From Massilia sp. IC2-278 (lineage in GTDB: Bacteria; Pseudomonadota; Gammaproteobacteria; Burkholderiales; Burkholderiaceae_D): a stretch of DNA of 64,000 nt. Location: the NCBI RefSeq assembly GCF_020708045.1, contig NZ_JAJFES010000008.1, positions 62,001 to 126,000 of the forward strand, read 5' to 3'. The position numbers and the translations under genes are program-made. How positions within the stretch are numbered: the stretch's first letter is position 1; each line of letters opens with the position of its first letter. Below are positions 9,195 to 19,387 of the stretch, one piece after another. The notes under the pieces were generated by a model. That model was not told where the DNA came from. It saw only the letters and a list, made by a program, of their open reading frames with translations, and searched no databases.

Positions 9195-10280
9195 TCAAGG
9201 CGCAATCGCCCTTTTCGCCGCCCGCTTCGCCTTCACATCCGCCACCGCCGCATCGATCGCCGCCAGCCTCGCCGCCATGCCCGGGTGGTTCGCGGTATGC
9301 CCGTTCGCCACGCTGGCCGGGTAGGCTGCCGCGAAGCGCTTCCAGAACGCCGACACGCCTTCGATGTTGTAGCCGGCGCGCGCCAGCAGGTAAATCGCCA
9401 GGCGGTCCGCCGCCGCGTCCGATCCGGCCGGCATGGCCTTGATGCCGGCGGAGCCGTTCAGCATCGACAGGTCCGGCGTCACGCGCGTGAGGTTGGTGAT
9501 CACGCTGTCGATGGTAGCGGAATTGCGCTGCGCCGCCGGGTGGCCCAGCATGTTGTGCGCCATGGTGCGCGCCAGCACGTAGGCCAGCTCGTCGTCGCTC
9601 CTGGCCGCGGCGATCATGCCGCGCGTGACCATCACCCGGCCGCCGTCGGCATATGCGTTCACGTTGTCCGCATTGCCCAGTTCAATGGCAAAGCTGCAGG
9701 CGCGCGTGACCGGGATGGTCAGCTCGCGCGTGCGGCCGTCGCGCTCGATCGTGAACGGCAAATTCGACTGCGCCGCCACCAGCGGGCCGAACACGGCGCC
9801 GACGGTGCTCGGGGCGGTCGGCCCGGTCGGCAGCGGCTTGCCGCCGGCCGAGACCAGGCCGTCGCCCAGGCGCAGGCCGGCTTTCGCCGCGCCGCTGCCG
9901 GCCAGCACGCCGGTCACCTGCAGGCGTTCATCCATGCCGAAGGCCACGTGCGCGGCCTCGTTGTATTCGCCCGGGTAGGAGTAACGGTTCTTGGCGGTAA
10001 AGCCGAGCAGGTTGCGCGCGTGGCGCGTGCAGAGCTCGGCATTGTCGATCAGCAGCGGCGCGGCCACGCGGTACAGGCGGTCCTGCAGTGCTGCCATTTT
10101 AGTGAGCGTGTCGGCCGCGGCGGCCATTTGCGGGGTGAGCGGCTGGGCCTGCGGCGTTTCGGTGGCGGCATTCGGGAAGCCGCCGGTCTGGCCACCGGGG
10201 CCTGGCGTGGCGCAGGCGCTCAGCAGCGCGGCGACGGTAACGGCCAGCGCCGCAGGGCGCAGGCGATGGATGCGGATCAT
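9195..10280 (-). CDS. PDZ-containing M48-like lipoprotein with a lost HExxH motif
   Basis: 361 residues. A lipobox ends at Cys23 (LLSACATP), so the protein should be an outer- or inner-membrane lipoprotein. A PDZ-like segment spans about 115-190 (VTGVLAGSGAAKAGLRLGDG). The C-terminal part has M48-peptidase architecture (DDELAYVLA...AHNMLGH), but where family members have HExxH this protein reads RTMAH (238-242), and the downstream third-ligand motif ExxAD reads DAAAD (288-292). The zinc site is therefore probably not formed and the protein is likely a pseudopeptidase. It starts 13 nt downstream of dut at the end of the ribF-ileS-lspA-coaBC-dut cluster. Confidence 0.75.
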   Translation of the reverse strand: MIRIHRLRPAALAVTVAALLSACATPGPGGQTGGFPNAATETPQAQPLTPQMAAAADTLTKMAALQDRLYRVAAPLLIDNAELCTRHARNLLGFTAKNRYSYPGEYNEAAHVAFGMDERLQVTGVLAGSGAAKAGLRLGDGLVSAGGKPLPTGPTAPSTVGAVFGPLVAAQSNLPFTIERDGRTRELTIPVTRACSFAIELGNADNVNAYADGGRVMVTRGMIAAARSDDELAYVLARTMAHNMLGHPAAQRNSATIDSVITNLTRVTPDLSMLNGSAGIKAMPAGSDAAADRLAIYLLARAGYNIEGVSAFWKRFAAAYPASVANGHTANHPGMAARLAAIDAAVADVKAKRAAKRAIAP

Positions 10281-10293
10281 GGTCCTCCTCGGG

Positions 10294-10743
10294 TTATTGT
10301 TTTCCGGTGCTGCCGAACCCGCCGGCGCCCCGTTCGCTGGATGCGAACTCCTCTACCACGTTGAAGCCAACCTGCAGGACAGGCACGATCACCAGCTGGG
10401 CCAGACGGTCGAGCGGCTGCAGCGTGAAGCTGGCAGCGCTGCGGTTCCAGGTCGACACCATGAGCTGGCCCTGGTAGTCGGAGTCGATCAAGCCTACCAG
10501 ATTGCCCAGAACGATGCCGTTCTTATGGCCGAGCCCACTGCGCGGCAGGATCATTGCCGCATAACCCGGATCGGCGACATGGATTGCCAGGCCGGTCGGG
10601 ATCAGGACGGTCTGGCCCGGCTCGATGACGAGCGGCGCATCGATGCAGGCGCGCAGGTCGAGGCCGGCGCTGCCGGGGGTTGCATAGGCCGGCAGCAGTT
10701 CCTTCATGCGCGGGTCGAGGATTTTGACGTCGATGGTTTTCAT
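10294..10743 (-). CDS. dut: dUTP diphosphatase
   Basis: 149 residues, normal for a homotrimeric dUTPase. It hydrolyses dUTP to dUMP, preventing uracil incorporation and feeding dTMP synthesis. Conserved motifs: [10 protein letters not shown] (motif 1), [10 protein letters not shown] (motif 2), GLIDSDYQG (motif 3), and the C-terminal [11 protein letters not shown] arm that closes the active site. It lies 26 nt after coaBC on the same strand, a pairing widespread in proteobacteria. Confidence 0.97.
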   Translation of the reverse strand: MKTIDVKILDPRMKELLPAYATPGSAGLDLRACIDAPLVIEPGQTVLIPTGLAIHVADPGYAAMILPRSGLGHKNGIVLGNLVGLIDSDYQGQLMVSTWNRSAASFTLQPLDRLAQLVIVPVLQVGFNVVEEFASSERGAGGFGSTGKQ

Positions 10744-10769
10744 GCGTGTTACTTCGTGAATCGGTGAAT

Positions 10770-11996
10770 TTAAGTCAGCAGCGAGCGCTGTTCGAGGCGC
10801 TTGCCGATTTCGGAAACCAGCTGGCGCGCCAGCGTGAGCTTGTCGGCGCGCGGCAGCACGGTGTGGCCGCTGTCGTCGAACAGGACGATGGAATTCTCAT
10901 CCTGCCCGAAGGTGTGGTGGCCGATGTTGCCGACCAGCAGAGGAATCCCCTTCTTTTCGCGCTTGGCGGCGCCATACTCGACCAGGTTTTCCGACTCCGC
11001 CGCAAACCCGACGCAGTAGGGCCAGCCCGACAGCGAGGTGGTCGCCGCCACCGCGGCCAGGATGTCCGGGTTCTGGGCGAATTCCAGCTGGGGCGGGGCG
11101 CCGCCTTCCTGCTTTTTGAGCTTCTGTTCGCTGGCATTCACCACGCGCCAGTCGGCCACCGCCGCCACGCCGATGAACACGTGCTGGCCTTCCACGCCCG
11201 CCATCACCGCGTCGTGCATCTGCGCCGCCGACAGCACGTCGATGCGGCGCACGCCGTGCGGCGTGGCCAGGGCGGTCGGGCCGGACACCAGCGTCACTTC
11301 GGCGCCGGCTTCGCGCGCGGCGCGGGCAATCGCATAGCCCATCTTGCCCGAGGACAGGTTCGTGATGCCGCGCACCGGGTCGATCGCCTCGAAAGTCGGG
11401 CCGGCCGTGATCAGGACGCGCTTGCCGGCCAGGACTTTCTGCTGGAAGGAAGCGACCAATTCTTCAAGCAATTGCTCGGGTTCCAGCATGCGGCCCAGGC
11501 CGACTTCGCCGCAGGCCTGCTCGCCGGCCGCCGGGCCGAAGATGCAGGCGCCATCGCCTTGCAAGGTGGCGACGTTGCGCTGGGTGGCCGGGTTCTGCCA
11601 CATCTCGACGTTCATCGCCGGGGCGACGAGCAGCGGCACGCCGTGCGGACGCGCCAGGCACAAAGTCGAGAGCAAATCGTCGCAGGCGCCGTGCGCGAGT
11701 TTGCGGATGAAGTCGGCCGAGCAGGGCGCGATCAGCACGGCATCGGCGCCGCGCGTGAGGTCGATGTGCGCCATGTTGTTCGGCATGCGCGGGTCCCATT
11801 GATCCAGCCAGACCGTGTTGCCCGACAGGGCCTGCATGGTGACCGTGCCGATGAAATGGGTCGCCGCTTCGGTCATTACGACCTGCACTTTCGCGCCCTG
11901 TTTCGTCAGCGCGCGGCACAGTTCGGCCGCCTTGTAGCAGGCCACGCCCCCGGACAGGCCGAGGACGATTTTCTTGCCTTGCAAGTCCATGCTCAT
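10770..11996 (-). CDS. coaBC: Bifunctional phosphopantothenoylcysteine decarboxylase/synthetase
   Basis: 408 residues (407 with an ATG two codons later at 11990). It makes 4'-phosphopantetheine for coenzyme A in two steps. The N-terminal CoaC flavoprotein domain (1-185) carries [11 protein letters not shown] and the PAMNVEMW motif; the C-terminal CoaB domain (about 190-400) begins [17 protein letters not shown] and has the NLSSGKMG nucleotide-binding segment. Located between lspA and dut. Confidence 0.97.
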   Translation of the reverse strand: MSMDLQGKKIVLGLSGGVACYKAAELCRALTKQGAKVQVVMTEAATHFIGTVTMQALSGNTVWLDQWDPRMPNNMAHIDLTRGADAVLIAPCSADFIRKLAHGACDDLLSTLCLARPHGVPLLVAPAMNVEMWQNPATQRNVATLQGDGACIFGPAAGEQACGEVGLGRMLEPEQLLEELVASFQQKVLAGKRVLITAGPTFEAIDPVRGITNLSSGKMGYAIARAAREAGAEVTLVSGPTALATPHGVRRIDVLSAAQMHDAVMAGVEGQHVFIGVAAVADWRVVNASEQKLKKQEGGAPPQLEFAQNPDILAAVAATTSLSGWPYCVGFAAESENLVEYGAAKREKKGIPLLVGNIGHHTFGQDENSIVLFDDSGHTVLPRADKLTLARQLVSEIGKRLEQRSLLT

Positions 11997-12029
11997 GTCA
12001 GCCTCCTTCAGTGTTGATTCAGTTCTTGC

Positions 12030-12548
12030 TCAGTTTTTATTTACGCGGCGCAGCTCGTCCAGGATGAACAGCGCGGCGCCGATCGAGATGCCGATGTCGG
12101 CCACGTTAAAGGCCGGGAAGTGGCCCCAACCGCGCCAGTAGAAATCCAGGAAATCGATCACGTGGCCATAGGCGACGCGGTCGATCACGTTGCCCACGGC
12201 GCCGCCCAGGATCAGGGCCAGCGACCAGCAGAACAGGCGCTGGCCGGCGTTACGCTTGAGCAGATACAGGATGAAGCAGATCGCACCGATGGCAATCGCG
12301 GTGAAGAACCAGCGCTGCCAGCCGCCCTGGTCGCCCAGGAAGGAAAAGGCCGCTCCCGGGTTATACACCAGCACCAGGTTGAAGAAGCTCGTCACCGGCA
12401 GGGTCTCGCCATAGGTGAACAGCTTCGAGACGGTGATCTTGGTCAGCTGGTCGACCAGCACGACGAGAAAGGCGATGCCCAGCCATGGGGCGATGCCGGC
12501 GCCGGATTTGTGGATCGTGGAAATGCCTGGTTTCTTCTTGGTTGCCAT
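12030..12548 (-). CDS. lspA: Signal peptidase II (prolipoprotein peptidase)
   Basis: 172 residues with four predicted membrane helices. It removes signal peptides from prolipoproteins, upstream of the cysteine of the lipobox. The two catalytic aspartates lie in [15 protein letters not shown] and [11 protein letters not shown]. It follows ileS as in most proteobacteria, but a strong intrinsic terminator (12583-12617) separates them here, so part of its expression must come from read-through or a local promoter. Confidence 0.96.
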   Translation of the reverse strand: MATKKKPGISTIHKSGAGIAPWLGIAFLVVLVDQLTKITVSKLFTYGETLPVTSFFNLVLVYNPGAAFSFLGDQGGWQRWFFTAIAIGAICFILYLLKRNAGQRLFCWSLALILGGAVGNVIDRVAYGHVIDFLDFYWRGWGHFPAFNVADIGISIGAALFILDELRRVNKN

Positions 12549-12582
12549 GGGCTTGTTTGCGAAAGATTAAGGAATCAGATGT

Positions 12583-12617
12583 AAAAAAACCGCCATGCCG
12601 GGTACGACATGGCGGTT
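12583..12617 (-). terminator. Intrinsic terminator between ileS and lspA
   Basis: On the minus strand a perfect 10-bp stem (AACCGCCATG/CATGGCGGTT, loop 10 nt) is followed by a run of seven Ts, 14 nt after the ileS stop codon. Confidence 0.85.
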
Positions 12618-12630
12618 GCTTGACTACAGC

Positions 12631-15528
12631 TTACGCGAAACGGCGTGCTTCGCCCTTGCCGAACAGGTTCGCCACGCAGCGGCCGCACAGGCCAGCGTGC
12701 GCGTGGTCGACCCCGACGTCGCGGCGGTAGTGCCAGCAGCGCTCGCACTTCTGCGCTTCCGACGGCGTCACCTGCACGCTTTCCTCTTCCTCGTTGGCTG
12801 CCTGCTCGACGCTGGCCTGCGAGGTGATGAAGACGAACTTCAGGTCGTCGTCCAGGCTGGCCAGCAGGTCGTGCTTCTCGCCGGCGGCCTTGATGGTCAG
12901 CTCGGCCTGCAGCGAGGAGCCGATGGCGCCCGAGGCGCGCACTTCTTCCAGCTGCTTGGTCACATCCGCACGCACCGCACGCAGCTGGGTGTACTTCGCC
13001 AGCAGCGCTTCGGCATCGGCTTGCTCAGGGAAGTTCCACAGCGTTTGCGTGAAGATGGTCTCGTCGCTGTCAGCAAAGGTCTGCTGGCCCGCGAACACGG
13101 CCCAGGCTTCCTCGGCGGTGAAGGACAGGATCGGCGCCATCACGCGCAAGAGCGAATGGGCGATGTGCCACAGCGCGGTCTGGGCCGAGCGGCGCGCGAC
13201 CGAATCCACGCCGGTGGTGTACAGGCGGTCCTTCAGGATGTCGAGGTAGAAGCCGCCCAGGTCTTCCGAGCAGAAGTTCTGCAGGCGCGAGACCACCGGG
13301 TGGAACTCGTAGCGCTCGAAGTGGGCGGCGATATCGCGCTGCAGGCGCGCCGTTTCGGCCAGCGCGTAGCGGTCGATCTCGAACATGTCGGCCACCGGCA
13401 CGGCGTTCACTGCCGGGTCGAAGTCCGAGGTGTTCGCCAGCAGGAAGCGCAGCGTGTTGCGGATGCGGCGGTAGGCTTCGGTGACGCGCTTCAGGATTTC
13501 TTCGCTGATCGCCAGTTCGCCGGTGTAGTCGGTCGAGGCCACCCACAGGCGCAGGATATCGGCGCCCAGGCTGTCCGAGATCTTTTGCGGCGCCAGCGTG
13601 TTGCCCAGCGACTTCGACATCTTCTTGCCGTTTTCGTCGACCGTGAAGCCGTGGGTCAGCAGCGCTTTATATGGCGGCACGCCATTCAGCATGGACGAGG
13701 TCAGCAGCGACGAGTGGAACCAGCCGCGGTGCTGGTCCGAGCCTTCCAGGTAGAGATCGGCCGGGAAGGCGGACTGCTCCTTGTGCGAGCCGCGCAGTAC
13801 GGTCTGGTGGGTGGCGCCCGAGTCGAACCAGACGTCCAGCGTGTCCTTGTTCTTCTCGTAGATGTCGGCGTCGTCGCCCAGCAGGTCGCGCGCATCCAGC
13901 GCCTGCCAGGCGTCGATGCCGCCTTCCTCGATCAGCTTGGCCACCTGCTCCAGCAGCTCAGGCGTGCGCGGGTGCAGGGCGCCGGTTTCCTTGTGGATGA
14001 AGAAGGCCATCGGCACGCCCCACTGGCGCTGGCGCGACAGGGTCCAGTCCGGACGGTTCTCGATCATGCCGTGCAGGCGCGCCTGGCCCCAGTCCGGGAA
14101 GAACTGGGTCTTCTCGATGCCGGCCAGCGCGGTTTCGCGCAGGGTGGCGCCGCCGTCCTTCGGCGTGATGTCCATGCCGGCGAACCACTGGTTGGTGGCG
14201 CGGTAGACGATCGGGGTTTTATGGCGCCAGCAGTGCATGTAGCTGTGGTCGAACATCTTGAGTTCAAACAGGGCGCCGGCGCCGCGCAGGGCGTCGCAGA
14301 TGGGTTTGCTGGCTTCCCAGATGGTCATGCCGCCGAACAGCGGCAGGCTGCCCGCAAAGCGGCCGTCGCCCATCACCGGGGTCAGGATCTCGTCGTCCTT
14401 CATGCCGTGCGCTTTGCACGAGATAAAGTCTTCCAGGCCGTAGGCAGGGGCTGAGTGGACCACGCCGGTGCCGCTGTCGGTGGTCACGTAGTCGGCCAGG
14501 TAGACCGGCGAAGTGCGGTCGTAGAAGGCGTCCTGCGCGTGCAGCGGGTGCTTGAAGCGGATGCCTTCCAGCTTGTCGCCCGTCGTCGTGGCGATCACGG
14601 TGCCTTCGAGCTTGTAGCGCTCCAGGTTCGATGCGACCAGGTCTTGCGCCAGGATCAGGAGCAGGGGCTGACCGTCACGCTCGGCTTGCACCAGCGCGTA
14701 GGTCACTTCCGGGTTCACGTTCAGTGCCTGGTTCGACGGGATCGTCCATGGGGTGGTGGTCCAGATCACGATGAAGCCGTTCATGGTCGGCAACTGCGGC
14801 AGGCCGAAGGCGGCGGCGAGTTTCTCGCCTTCCGCGAACGGGAAGCCGACGTCGATTGCCGGGTCGCGCTTGTCCTGGTATTCGACTTCCGCCTCGGCCA
14901 GGGCCGAACCGCAGTCGAAGCACCAGTTGACCGGCTTCAGGCCGCGGTAGACGTAGCCCTTGTCGAGCAGCTTGCCGAGGGCGCGCAGCTCGTCGGCCTC
15001 GTTACCGTAAGCCATGGTCATGTAGGGGTTTTCCCATTCGCCGAGCACGCCCAGGCGGATGAAGCCGGCGCGCTGGCGGTCGATCTGTTCCAGTGCGTAG
15101 GCGCGGGCTTTCTGCAAGACTTCGGCGGTCGGCAGGTTCTTGCCGTACAGTTTTTCGATCTGGATCTCGATCGGCATGCCGTGGCAGTCCCAGCCCGGCA
15201 CGTAAGGCGCGTCGAAGCCGGCCATGGTACGCGACTTGACGACCATGTCCTTGAGGATCTTGTTCACGGCGTGGCCGAGGTGGATGTCGCCGTTCGCATA
15301 CGGCGGACCGTCGTGCAGGATGAACTTTGGACGGCCGGCCGCTGCCTTGCGGATGCGCTTGTAGATCTGCTTGTCCTGCCACTGTTTCACCCAGCCCGGC
15401 TCGCGCTTGGCGAGGTCGCCGCGCATCGGGAACGGGGTGTCGGTCATGTTGACCGGGTATTTGCTCTCAGGCTTCTTGGCGCCTTTCTGGGCAGGGGCAT
15501 TCTGGACGGGTTTGCTGTTTTCGGACAT
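12631..15528 (-). CDS. ileS: Isoleucyl-tRNA synthetase
   Basis: 965 residues, class I aminoacyl-tRNA synthetase charging tRNA-Ile, with an editing domain in the first half. Visible signatures: the HIGH motif in [16 protein letters not shown] (about residues 75-90), KMSKS in KKMSKSLGN (about 640), and a C-terminal zinc finger [12 protein letters not shown]...CGRCVANL. Length and zinc finger indicate the bacterial IleS1 type. It lies 98 nt downstream of ribF. Confidence 0.98.
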   Translation of the reverse strand: MSENSKPVQNAPAQKGAKKPESKYPVNMTDTPFPMRGDLAKREPGWVKQWQDKQIYKRIRKAAAGRPKFILHDGPPYANGDIHLGHAVNKILKDMVVKSRTMAGFDAPYVPGWDCHGMPIEIQIEKLYGKNLPTAEVLQKARAYALEQIDRQRAGFIRLGVLGEWENPYMTMAYGNEADELRALGKLLDKGYVYRGLKPVNWCFDCGSALAEAEVEYQDKRDPAIDVGFPFAEGEKLAAAFGLPQLPTMNGFIVIWTTTPWTIPSNQALNVNPEVTYALVQAERDGQPLLLILAQDLVASNLERYKLEGTVIATTTGDKLEGIRFKHPLHAQDAFYDRTSPVYLADYVTTDSGTGVVHSAPAYGLEDFISCKAHGMKDDEILTPVMGDGRFAGSLPLFGGMTIWEASKPICDALRGAGALFELKMFDHSYMHCWRHKTPIVYRATNQWFAGMDITPKDGGATLRETALAGIEKTQFFPDWGQARLHGMIENRPDWTLSRQRQWGVPMAFFIHKETGALHPRTPELLEQVAKLIEEGGIDAWQALDARDLLGDDADIYEKNKDTLDVWFDSGATHQTVLRGSHKEQSAFPADLYLEGSDQHRGWFHSSLLTSSMLNGVPPYKALLTHGFTVDENGKKMSKSLGNTLAPQKISDSLGADILRLWVASTDYTGELAISEEILKRVTEAYRRIRNTLRFLLANTSDFDPAVNAVPVADMFEIDRYALAETARLQRDIAAHFERYEFHPVVSRLQNFCSEDLGGFYLDILKDRLYTTGVDSVARRSAQTALWHIAHSLLRVMAPILSFTAEEAWAVFAGQQTFADSDETIFTQTLWNFPEQADAEALLAKYTQLRAVRADVTKQLEEVRASGAIGSSLQAELTIKAAGEKHDLLASLDDDLKFVFITSQASVEQAANEEEESVQVTPSEAQKCERCWHYRRDVGVDHAHAGLCGRCVANLFGKGEARRFA

Positions 15529-15626
15529 ATGCTTTTTTCAGTAGGAGTATTCGGTGTTGGCTGCGCTGGCATGGCGATGCTGGTCGCGCCAGTTCAGGCA
15601 GCCGCGCTGGGCGGAGGCCTTGCGCG

Positions 15627-16640
15627 TCAAATTCGGTCGGTGGCGGTGAGGGCGCCGGCGCGTGCTGTTTCGCTGCCGCCGTTTTGCTGGCCTCCCGCAT
15701 CGCGGCGGGCGAACCAGGCGCGCGCCTGCTCGGCATCGCGGTCGATGGCGGCAGTGAGGGTCGGCAGGTCGACGTATTTTTCTTCGTCGCGCAGCTTGTG
15801 CAGGAATTCCACGCGCACCAGCTTGCCGTAGCAGGACTGGGCGTAGTCGAAGATGTGCACTTCCAGCAGCATGCGGCCGGCGTCCTCGACGGTCGGGCGC
15901 ACACCCAGGCTGGCGACCGCCGGCAGCGGTGCATCGGTGAGGCCATGCACCTGCACCACGAAGATGCCTTGCAGGGCGGGGCGGTGCATGACGCGCAAAT
16001 TCAGGGTCGGGAAGCCGAGCGTGCGGCCCAGCTTCGCGCCGTGGATCACGTGGCCCGATATCGAGTAGGGGTGGCCGAGCAGGCCTTGCGTCGCTGCCAG
16101 GTCGCCGGCAGCCAGGGTCGCGCGCACCGCCGACGAGGAGATGCGCTGCTCGCCTTCCAGTACCGTGGGCAGGGTTTCGACCTGGAAGCCGTAGCGCTTG
16201 CCCGCTTCGATCAGCATGGCGACATTGCCGGCGCGCCTGGCGCCGTAGCAGAAATCGTCGCCGACCATCAGCCATTTCACGTGCAGGCCCTCGACCAGCA
16301 CGCGCTCGGTGAATTCCTGCGGCGACATGGCTGCAAAGTGCTCGTTGAAGTGCTCGACGATGACGCGGTCGATGCCGCCGTGTTCCAGCGCCTCGAGCTT
16401 GTCGCGCAGGTTGGCGATGCGGGCCGGGGCGCGGCTCAGGTCGTTGGCGCGGCGCGCGAAGTACTCGCGCGGGTGCGGCTCGAAGGTCATCACGGCCGCT
16501 TCCAGCCCGAGGCTGTCGGCAGCCGCCCGCACGCGCGCGAGCAAGGCCTGGTGTCCGCGGTGGACACCGTCGAAGTTGCCGATCGTGAGGGCGCAGGGTG
16601 CGCGCGCCTGGTCATTGGGAAGTCCGCGAAATACCTTCAT
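15627..16640 (-). CDS. ribF: Bifunctional riboflavin kinase / FAD synthetase
   Basis: 337 residues from the ATG at 16640 (MKVFRGLP); an ATG ten codons upstream is open but outside the family alignment. The N-terminal adenylyltransferase domain has the HxGH-type motif NFDGVHRGHQ (about residue 22), and the C-terminal flavokinase domain has GRTLGFPTLNL. The protein converts riboflavin to FMN and FAD. It heads the ribF-ileS-lspA-coaBC-dut run. Confidence 0.96.
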   Translation of the reverse strand: MKVFRGLPNDQARAPCALTIGNFDGVHRGHQALLARVRAAADSLGLEAAVMTFEPHPREYFARRANDLSRAPARIANLRDKLEALEHGGIDRVIVEHFNEHFAAMSPQEFTERVLVEGLHVKWLMVGDDFCYGARRAGNVAMLIEAGKRYGFQVETLPTVLEGEQRISSSAVRATLAAGDLAATQGLLGHPYSISGHVIHGAKLGRTLGFPTLNLRVMHRPALQGIFVVQVHGLTDAPLPAVASLGVRPTVEDAGRMLLEVHIFDYAQSCYGKLVRVEFLHKLRDEEKYVDLPTLTAAIDRDAEQARAWFARRDAGGQQNGGSETARAGALTATDRI

Positions 16641-16789
16641 TGGTTCCAGAGTGCCATGCTCGCCCGTCAATCCGGGGTGAAATACCTGATTATACGGTAT
16701 CGGCTTGTTGCATAGCGGAAGAGGGCGGGGAGGTGGGATGTGGACGTGCTGTCGCGCTCATCCTTACGGGTTCTCTGCGTTAGCTTAAT

Positions 16790-16974
16790 CGTACGGTGGG
16801 CACTCCGTGCCCACGCTGTTACGTGCACGTCCGCTTTGCGTTGGCGGCGAAGTGTCGCTCATGATGCAGAGCGTAGCCCCGATCGTTCTGCCTTGCCGTC
16901 CGTTGCATATTTCGCGAGCGTTAAATTGCGATCAACAACTTCCGGATGCGCACGTACCGCGTGGGCACTTTGTG
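16790..16974. repeat. REP-like palindrome and a degenerate inverted partner
   Basis: A complete copy at 16790-16818 (GTGGGCAC/GTGCCCAC arms, loop TCC, flanked by CGTACG) and, in opposite orientation, a partial copy at 16953-16974 where the second arm has decayed after GTGGGCAC TTT GTG. They lie in the 16641-17122 gap between ribF and the TPR gene; the remainder of that gap shows only the terminator at 17066-17097. Confidence 0.75.
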
Positions 16975-17065
16975 TTTGAGGCCCCCAGTCTCAAACACCC
17001 CGCCTTACGTTGGCGTTGACATCTCTGTTGATCGTCGGGGGACGCGTCGTATTCGACTTCGATCC

Positions 17066-17097
17066 ACAAAAAAAACGCCGCCCCGAAGGGCGGCGCT
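17066..17097 (-). terminator. Intrinsic terminator of the tonB-exbB-exbD operon
   Basis: Stem GGGCGGCG/CGCCGCCC on the minus strand, 4-nt loop, followed by eight or more Ts, 26 nt after the stop of the TPR gene at 17123. Confidence 0.9.
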
Positions 17098-17122
17098 TGC
17101 ACGCATCAAAGCAGTCGAACAA

Positions 17123-18352
17123 TCAAGCCAGCGGCTTATTGATCGCCATGATCCAGTAGCGTGCCAGGTCGGCGGTGCCGTCCTTGCCTGCCACGGTTTT
17201 CAGGGTGTTGATCGCTTGCTGCTTCTTGCCGGCTGCGGCATAGGCTTCGCCCAGGCGCAGCTTGGCTTCGTCAGGGTACTTCAGGCCGCCTGCCTTGATG
17301 GCGTTTTCCATCAGTTTCAGGCCCTTGTCGGCCTGGCCCGACTGCACCAGGCTGTAGCCGAGGCCCACCAGGTTGTCGTTGTCCTTGGCCGCCGTGTACT
17401 CGGCTTCCAGGGCAGCGATGCCCTTGTTCTGCTCGGCCAGGGTCTTCTCGGCCAGGTCCTTCAGGCGCTGGTGACGGGCTGCGTCGGTGCCGGTGCCCAG
17501 GGCGCCGCTCTTGTAGCCCTTGTCGATGATCTTCAGGGCTTCGGCCGGGGCCTTGGCTTGCAGCACGAGCTGGGCCATTTCCATGTACTCGCTCGGCTTC
17601 TTGAGCAGGTTGTTGGCCAGCTTCAGGCGGTAGACGTCGACGGCCAGGCGGCCCGAGAAGCCGGGTTTGCCCTGGACGCGGTTCAGCAGGTCGTTCCAAT
17701 ACTGGGCCTTCGGATAGCTGGCGGCCAGCTTCTCGATGGTGTTAACGTAGCCGACCTTGTCGTTCTTTTTCAGCTGGATGTTGGCCAGCATGCCGAGCAT
17801 GTCTTCGTTCATGCGGCCCGATTTTTCGGCGGCGCGCAGCTCGGATTCCAGGGCGGCGACATTGCCCTGTTTGTAATAGTTCTGCAGCAGGTAGGCGCGC
17901 AGTTTCGGATCGTCGCGGTCCTTCAGCTGGCGCTGGATGGCTTCGTTTGCCTTGTTCAGGTCGCCGCCGCGCATGTAGATGCCGATCAGGCCTTCCGAGA
18001 ACTGGCCGCGTTCGCCCGCCGACAGCTTGCCGGAAGCGATCAGGGCTTCGAAGGATTTGGCGGCGGTGTCATAGTCGCCGGCCGACGAGGCTGCCGAGGC
18101 ACGGACGCGCTCGATCAGGAAGCTTTCGTTGGCGGTCTTGTTGGACACCTTGTCCGCTTCGCGCAGTTTTGCCAGGGCGTCCTTGTGCTTGCCCTGTTTC
18201 ATCAGCGCCTGGGCTGCCTGCAGCGGCTTGCCGATCTCGGCGCGCACGGCTTCTGCCGCGTGGGCAGGGGCCAGGCCAATGACGGGAGTTGCTGCGGTGA
18301 AGCCGAGGGCGGCCAGTGCGAGGCCGAGGTGTGCGAGACGGAATTTGCTCAT
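17123..18352 (-). CDS. Periplasmic tetratricopeptide-repeat protein of the TonB operon
   Basis: 409 residues from the ATG at 18352; a further in-frame ATG ten codons upstream is less likely. A signal peptide ends around residue 32 (VIGLAPAHAAEA). The mature part is helical repeats of TPR type throughout (for example AQALMKQGKHKDALAKLREA at about 45-64 and LRLGEAYAAAGKKQQAINTL near the end). It is the last gene of tonB-exbB-exbD-exbD. Its role is not known from sequence; a periplasmic TPR protein could contact TonB, ExbD or the cell wall, which is inference. Confidence 0.8.
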   Translation of the reverse strand: MSKFRLAHLGLALAALGFTAATPVIGLAPAHAAEAVRAEIGKPLQAAQALMKQGKHKDALAKLREADKVSNKTANESFLIERVRASAASSAGDYDTAAKSFEALIASGKLSAGERGQFSEGLIGIYMRGGDLNKANEAIQRQLKDRDDPKLRAYLLQNYYKQGNVAALESELRAAEKSGRMNEDMLGMLANIQLKKNDKVGYVNTIEKLAASYPKAQYWNDLLNRVQGKPGFSGRLAVDVYRLKLANNLLKKPSEYMEMAQLVLQAKAPAEALKIIDKGYKSGALGTGTDAARHQRLKDLAEKTLAEQNKGIAALEAEYTAAKDNDNLVGLGYSLVQSGQADKGLKLMENAIKAGGLKYPDEAKLRLGEAYAAAGKKQQAINTLKTVAGKDGTADLARYWIMAINKPLA

Positions 18353-18421
18353 GTGTCGAAAATCCTCTTTGGAAATGGACACGGCAGGGAAACCCTGCCG
18401 TGTTGGTCAAACCTGGTGCGG

Positions 18422-18853
18422 TTACTGGAACTGCTCGTTACCGACCATGCCGATCTTGGTGACGCCGAGACGCTGGGCGGTAGCCATGACACCGGCAACA
18501 ACCTTGTACTCGACCAGCTTGTTCGGACGCAGGTGCACTTCCGGCTGGTTGGGCTGGGCTGCCACTTCATTCATCTTGGCTTCCAGGGTCGCACGATCCG
18601 GGATTGCCTGGCCGTCCCAGAGAACGGTACCGTCGAAGTCCACGTCGATCGTGACGACTCGGGGCTCTTCAGTCTGCGGCGGCGGCGTGCCGACCGGCAT
18701 GTTCAGATTGACCGAGTGGTTTTGCTTCGGAATCGTGATAATCAACATGATAATCAAGACCAACAGAACGTCGATCAAGGGGGTCATGTTCATTTCCATC
18801 ATCGGTTCCGGATCAGCTCCTTTGGCGGAGCCTGAACCTACGTTCATACCCAT
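18422..18853 (-). CDS. exbD: ExbD/TolR-family biopolymer transport protein (second copy)
   Basis: 143 residues. One N-terminal membrane helix (about 24-44) with the proton-coupling aspartate in MTPLIDVLLVLIIM, then a periplasmic domain. It differs clearly from the neighbouring ExbD (18924-19355), so this is an old duplication and not a recent one. It lies 70 nt downstream of that copy and 69 nt upstream of the TPR gene. Confidence 0.9.
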   Translation of the reverse strand: MGMNVGSGSAKGADPEPMMEMNMTPLIDVLLVLIIMLIITIPKQNHSVNLNMPVGTPPPQTEEPRVVTIDVDFDGTVLWDGQAIPDRATLEAKMNEVAAQPNQPEVHLRPNKLVEYKVVAGVMATAQRLGVTKIGMVGNEQFQ

Positions 18854-18923
18854 GGTGTTTCCTTTTCAAATGTTGGGGAGGCGGGCGCGAACCGGGCCGA
18901 AGCCCGGTTCACTGGTTGGCTTG

Positions 18924-19355
18924 TCAGCCGCCCTTGTCAGGTGGTTCGATAACGAAACCGACCTTTTGCACCCCAGCACGCTGTGCCGTGTAGATGACCC
19001 GGCCAATCGATTCGTATCGAGTGGTCTGGTCGCCACGCACCTTCACTGCAGGTTGCGGCACTTTCACCGACTGCTCCGCGAAGAACTTGAACAGCTCGTC
19101 CGTATTCGCGATGCGCGACTGGTTCCAGTACATCTCGCCGTCTTTGTTGACGGTGATGTTGATGTCTTCCGGCGCGGTCTTGGTGACCTGGTTGACTTCC
19201 GCCGGCAGATTCACTTTTTGCAGCTGCAGGACCACCGGGCTGGTGATCAGGAAGATGATCAGAAGAACCAACATGATGTCGACGAGCGGCGTCGTGTTGA
19301 TCTCTGACATCACGGCATCATCATCTCCGGAATCGGAGCCGACACTCATTCCCAT
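18924..19355 (-). CDS. exbD: ExbD/TolR-family biopolymer transport protein (first copy)
   Basis: 143 residues. The membrane helix has the conserved aspartate in TTPLVDIMLVLLIIFLIT; the periplasmic part ends FVIEPPDKGG. With ExbB it forms the proton channel that energises TonB. 32 nt downstream of exbB. Confidence 0.92.
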   Translation of the reverse strand: MGMSVGSDSGDDDAVMSEINTTPLVDIMLVLLIIFLITSPVVLQLQKVNLPAEVNQVTKTAPEDINITVNKDGEMYWNQSRIANTDELFKFFAEQSVKVPQPAVKVRGDQTTRYESIGRVIYTAQRAGVQKVGFVIEPPDKGG

Positions 19356-19387
19356 AATTTATCCAATCTTATTAGACGGACCGGGTA

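Noticed and set aside
9195..10280. Active M48 metallopeptidase
   Set aside because: The HExxH motif is replaced by RTMAH, so the call was changed to a pseudopeptidase.
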